NCBI GenBank assembly: GCA_947176355.1
Contig: CAMWQY010000103.1
Span: 1-8,466, forward strand
Source of the DNA: an uncultured Porphyromonadaceae bacterium
GTDB taxonomy: Bacteria; Bacteroidota; Bacteroidia; Bacteroidales; Muribaculaceae
Direction: 5' to 3'
Length of the DNA: 8,466 bases
The notes under the pieces were generated by a model. That model ran no database searches. It was given only the letters and a program-made list of their open reading frames with translations, and was not told the origin of the DNA. Shown piece after piece: positions 5,302-8,466 of the stretch (its first letter is position 1; every line of letters begins with the position of its first letter). The translations under genes and the position numbers were made by a program.

Positions 5302-7008
5302 TTAGTTGACACGTACGTATGAGCCGGAAGACTGAGACTTAATGTCCTTGTCTGAAAGACGAGGATTCTGCTGCATACCGGCAGCAATAATCTCAGGCGG
5401 AATCTGGATAGCCTTGCGCTCATCCAAGATGCCAAGATGATCTTTGCCATCCTTACCAATTTTCCTGTCGAATTCAAGTCCGAAGCGCTTGATATCAAAC
5501 CAGCGCATACCGGTATGGATCGTTTCTATACGACGGAAATGTTGGATGCACTGCAAAACTCCATTAGCATCATTTCCACCGACAGACCATTGTGACGGAC
5601 AAATCTGATCGATATTGATGGTCTTGACTATTCCATATCCCGGATCTCTTTCGACATAGAACCTGCGTATATTTTCAACTGTCAAATCTTCATATTCATC
5701 GCCCCATTTATCAGTGCATCGGCGTGCTTTTTCCCAGATTGACAGGTCAGCCACTGCACCATTGATATCACCAAGGAATAGCTTAGCTTCTGCGCGAGTG
5801 AGAAGCACCTCTTCGGCTGTGAACTCAGAACGAGTCACATGGCAATAGCCGATACCGGCAATTTTATCAGTATATTCAAACTGCTCGGAGATGTTGCCTC
5901 CTAAGAACAGACCATATTCAGATTTGCCATTTAGAAACAGACAACCAGCGAAACAGGGATTCATCGTAAAGGTTGTGCTCTTACCAGACGTCAACGTGAA
6001 TTTATAGCTACTCCAAGAAGGAGAAGAAGAGTAGAGCGTAGCATTAAGGGCATCGCGAATGACACCATATCTATTACCACCACCAAAGTGGCGCAGTGCA
6101 ACAGAGTAAGTCGGGATCAGCAAGAAATTGCGAGCTTTATCCGAACCCTGAGCGAACTTACCATGATCAGACAAATAGTAAAATTTTTCTGTATTCTGAT
6201 AATATGTGGTCATAAAAGCTGCCGGATCCACTTCAGCACCACCGAAAGCCTTATTGCAATGCTCGAGACACTTATCGTATTCACGAGTAAACAAGTAGAA
6301 GCGAGCTGCGTAGGCATCGGCAGCAGTCTTATTGAAATGGTATTTAGGAATCTCGTAGATGCTATTATCAATCAGCGGGAGAGCTGCCTCAAGATCAGCA
6401 CGAATGTTATCGTAAGTTTCCTTAAGAGTGCCACGAGTATAGTTAGGCTTAACGGTGGTCTCCGGCTTCTTGATATATGGGACGCCAAGAAGAGTCTCAT
6501 TAGTGGCTTCTCCACGATATGGATGGCAGAACACTTGAGCGAGCATGAAATGGCAATAGCTGCGAATCATCAGAGCCTCCCCTTTTACAGCACGCTGCTT
6601 AGCATCGAGAGGACCTTCCTTTTCCCACTTCTCCAGCACCTCGAGGACAGCATTAGCACCGGCGATAGCATTATAATTGCTTTCCCAGATTGTAGAGGGA
6701 GAGTCGCTTGAGGTATTGCTGACACAAACTTCCCAGCGGAACATCTCGTCGTCGCCGCGATCGTAGGGAGCAAGATTATAGCGAAGTCCATCCTCATCAG
6801 GAGCATTATTGTCTTCCATATTGTCAGACATCAGTTCGCAAGGCCACCCGTAGTTGTTCTGCGGATAAGAAGAGACGAGAAGCATACGGAGTTTCTCAGT
6901 GGAGTCGAGTTCCACGCGAGAATCGGTCGGGGTACCCAGGAAATCACTTCCACAAGAAGAGAGACCAAGAGCAGCGCCCAGAGCCAGAGTATATATTAGT
7001 TTTTTCAT
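5302..7008 (-). CDS. susD-like: SusD/RagB-family surface substrate-binding lipoprotein
   Basis: The 568-residue protein begins with a lipoprotein signal peptide (MKKLIYTLALGAALGLSSC, Cys 19) followed by GSDFLG, typical of SusD proteins. The N-terminal SusD-like region (about 20-220) includes the usual TPR-type helices, such as AVKGEALMIRSYCHFMLAQ (141-159). The C-terminal SusD/RagB region (about 330-568) shows LLTRAEAKLFLGDINGAVADL (402-422), GMRWFDIKRFG (500-510) and the late QIPP element (535-538), all hallmarks of the family. Length is normal. SusD proteins sit on the outer-membrane surface as a lid over the SusC barrel and deliver ligand to it. The start lies 49 nt after the susC stop, with four heptamer repeats between them and no Shine-Dalgarno sequence. 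It contains more Cys than I expect of such proteins (for example 57, 95, 152, 161, 247, 251, 352, 356). The ligand cannot be inferred from sequence. Confidence 0.97.
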   Translation of the reverse strand: MKKLIYTLALGAALGLSSCGSDFLGTPTDSRVELDSTEKLRMLLVSSYPQNNYGWPCELMSDNMEDNNAPDEDGLRYNLAPYDRGDDEMFRWEVCVSNTSSDSPSTIWESNYNAIAGANAVLEVLEKWEKEGPLDAKQRAVKGEALMIRSYCHFMLAQVFCHPYRGEATNETLLGVPYIKKPETTVKPNYTRGTLKETYDNIRADLEAALPLIDNSIYEIPKYHFNKTAADAYAARFYLFTREYDKCLEHCNKAFGGAEVDPAAFMTTYYQNTEKFYYLSDHGKFAQGSDKARNFLLIPTYSVALRHFGGGNRYGVIRDALNATLYSSSPSWSSYKFTLTSGKSTTFTMNPCFAGCLFLNGKSEYGLFLGGNISEQFEYTDKIAGIGYCHVTRSEFTAEEVLLTRAEAKLFLGDINGAVADLSIWEKARRCTDKWGDEYEDLTVENIRRFYVERDPGYGIVKTINIDQICPSQWSVGGNDANGVLQCIQHFRRIETIHTGMRWFDIKRFGLEFDRKIGKDGKDHLGILDERKAIQIPPEIIAAGMQQNPRLSDKDIKSQSSGSYVRVN

Positions 7009-7012
7009 TTTC

Positions 7013-7040
7013 GTTATGCGTTATGCGTTATGCGTTATGC
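7013..7040 (-). repeat. Heptamer tandem repeat (GCATAAC on minus) between susC and susD
   Basis: Four perfect contiguous copies of GTTATGC on the plus strand (GCATAAC in the mRNA sense). They end four bases before the susD ATG (7008-7006) and start 17 bases after the susC stop codon (7060-7058). The unit is the same as in the array before the metallohydrolase gene, about 1.7 kb away. Confidence 0.93.
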
Positions 7041-7057
7041 GTTTTTCGAATACTGCT

Positions 7058-8466
7058 TTAGAAGCCTACGCGGACGGTGAATGTGAACTGCTTCGGGTTG
7101 GGAGAAGCCACACCACCGGTATTGAAGAACTCAGGATCCTGACCATTGAGTTTCTTATCAGCATAGATCAGGAAAGGATTGGTAGCCGCAAATTTCAGAG
7201 AAGCTGAATTGATGCGGAGTGCTTTATTCCAAGACTCAGGGAAATCATACTGGAGAGAGATTTCCTTCATGCGGATGAAGTCGCCGTTTGCAATTCGCGC
7301 AGTAGAATAGTTATAGGCATTATAAGCCACTGAGAGATAGTTGTCGTTATTAAACTGACGAAGAGAAGCGATAGCCGGGACATCAGTGAATTTTTCATCG
7401 CCTGAAGCCACCCAACGATTCATAAAGTCCTTAGGCATTGCGGTAAGGTCGGAGTAAGCGGCTGCGAATACAGGATCAAGACGAAGCTTATTACCGAAAG
7501 CGTATGTCATGAAGACGTTAAGGCTCCAATTCTTGTAGTTGAAGGTATTGCCGAAACCACCGGTGAAAGGAGGATCAACGGGACCTTCGTATACAAGGTG
7601 GTCGAGTTTTTCCCATTCCTGCATGTTAAGGTCGGAAGTAGTCACCTCTCCATTCTCATTGATGAACTGCGGGATACCATCTTCAGTCAGCCCCACGAAC
7701 GGGATAGAGAAGATAGCGCGCACGGGATAGCCCTGGAGAGGGAAACCGGTGCCTTGCACGAGGTCGATCACACGAGATCTTGAAGTAAGGTCGGTGATCT
7801 TATTCTTAGCGTAAGAGAAAGTGAGGTCGGTCGACCAGTTGAAGTCCTGGGTCATGATATTGTGAGTAGAGATAGTGAACTCAACACCATGAGAAGCCAT
7901 TGAAGCCACGTTGGCATACTTCATGATCTCACCACCGACACCCTGAGTATATATACGGCCGATAAGGTCGAAGTTGTTTCGCTTATACCAGTCAGCTACG
8001 AAGTTGATACGGTTGCCAAGGAAACCGAGGTCGACACCGATATCAAGCTCATGCTTCTTTTCGTAAGTAAGCTCACCATTAGCAAGCTGGCTCAGGATGA
8101 GAGCCTGCTCGTAGGCGAAAGTATCCTGCTTCCAAGGACGGGAAGGATAGTAGACAGCAGAAGCATTCGATACGGCAGCAAGGCCGGAATCGGCAGTCAG
8201 CGAGTAAGAGACACGCAGCTTGGCAGTAGCGAGCACAGGATTTACGAACCAAGACTCTGCATCAGCATTCCAGGCACCGGAAATATTCCAAGTAGGAAGC
8301 CAACGAGACTGAGAAGAGCGACCAAGTTTATTAGAACCCTCATAACGGAGAGTACCGTTGATGATATATCGGTTGTCGTACATAAATGTAGCGGTACCGA
8401 AGTAAGCCATGTTGCGGAAAGTGGTCGGAACATACTGGTAGTAGTTCATATTTTCCTCATTCTGCT
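7058..8466 (-). CDS. susC-like: Partial gene: SusC/RagA-family TonB-dependent transporter, C-terminal part
   Basis: The minus-strand frame is open to the right edge; codons before the internal Met at 8449 (QNEEN) continue the protein, so that Met is not the start. About 469 codons are present, the C-terminal 40-45% of a family usually about 1000-1100 residues; signal peptide, carboxypeptidase-like domain, TonB box and plug lie outside. The visible part is an outer-membrane beta-barrel. It has alternating aromatic strands such as RYIINGTLRYEGSNKLG, the FNWSTDLTFSYAKNKI pattern, the PPFTGGFGNTFNYKNWSLN element characteristic of SusC/RagA C-termini, and a terminal strand ending in Phe (FTFTVRVGF) as needed for barrel assembly. 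It imports the ligand captured by the adjacent SusD protein, powered by TonB-ExbBD. It is the most upstream visible gene of the operon, so the promoter lies outside the window. Confidence 0.96.
   Translation of the reverse strand, partial: QNEENMNYYQYVPTTFRNMAYFGTATFMYDNRYIINGTLRYEGSNKLGRSSQSRWLPTWNISGAWNADAESWFVNPVLATAKLRVSYSLTADSGLAAVSNASAVYYPSRPWKQDTFAYEQALILSQLANGELTYEKKHELDIGVDLGFLGNRINFVADWYKRNNFDLIGRIYTQGVGGEIMKYANVASMASHGVEFTISTHNIMTQDFNWSTDLTFSYAKNKITDLTSRSRVIDLVQGTGFPLQGYPVRAIFSIPFVGLTEDGIPQFINENGEVTTSDLNMQEWEKLDHLVYEGPVDPPFTGGFGNTFNYKNWSLNVFMTYAFGNKLRLDPVFAAAYSDLTAMPKDFMNRWVASGDEKFTDVPAIASLRQFNNDNYLSVAYNAYNYSTARIANGDFIRMKEISLQYDFPESWNKALRINSASLKFAATNPFLIYADKKLNGQDPEFFNTGGVASPNPKQFTFTVRVGF

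Noticed and set aside
4627..5322. A 231-codon plus-strand open frame opposite the metallohydrolase gene, and other plus-strand frames such as 6088-6711.
   Set aside because: They are antisense to well-supported coding sequences with family motifs, show no protein-like features, and parts are translated from the heptamer repeat. They are shadows.
8447..8449. The ATG at 8449 as the start of a short outer-membrane protein.
   Set aside because: The frame stays open upstream to the window edge and the visible sequence is only the C-terminal barrel of a SusC protein, so this is an internal Met.

Overview
The window reads as a nutrient-uptake locus of a Bacteroidota bacterium, most likely order Bacteroidales. 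The evidence is a SusC/SusD pair, two further lipoproteins with short signal peptides ending in Cys, a BACON-like domain, a C-terminal tail resembling type IX secretion sorting domains, and few convincing Shine-Dalgarno sites. A gut family such as Muribaculaceae or Prevotellaceae would fit, but that is a guess from style. All supported genes lie on the minus strand, so the biological order runs from high to low coordinates.

Layout in transcription order: (1) the 3' two-fifths or so of a SusC-type TonB-dependent outer-membrane transporter, cut by the window edge (8466-7058); (2) its SusD/RagB surface lipoprotein (7008-5302); (3) a lipoprotein with an HExxH zinc metallohydrolase signature (5229-4066); (4) a DUF4302 lipoprotein (3934-2573); (5) a secreted non-lipoprotein with a C-terminal BACON-like domain and sorting-like tail (2516-756). 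A strong intrinsic terminator follows at 719-688. The five genes have one orientation, gaps of 49-131 nt and a single clear terminator, so they probably form one operon. After a 332-bp intergenic region comes the 5' part of an unrelated gene for a single-pass membrane protein of unknown function (423-1, running off the window).

Functional model (inference): SusC and SusD capture and import a substrate across the outer membrane. The metallohydrolase and the DUF4302 protein act beside them at the cell surface or outer membrane, and the BACON-type protein is exported as an accessory binding or adhesive factor. No glycoside hydrolase, polysaccharide lyase or sulfatase is visible, so a peptide, glycopeptide or other non-glycan ligand is possible. 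The substrate cannot be read from this window.

The most unusual content is between the genes. Three of the six coding sequences have a tandem repeat of period 7 ending 1-4 nt before the start codon. The metallohydrolase-DUF4302 gap is filled by four consecutive REP-like hairpins. One of these carries a GTAG tetranucleotide and encloses a Shine-Dalgarno-like sequence. The same 25-nt hairpin module sits one base after the stop codon of two different genes. A fourth repeat, of period 8, lies beyond the terminator.
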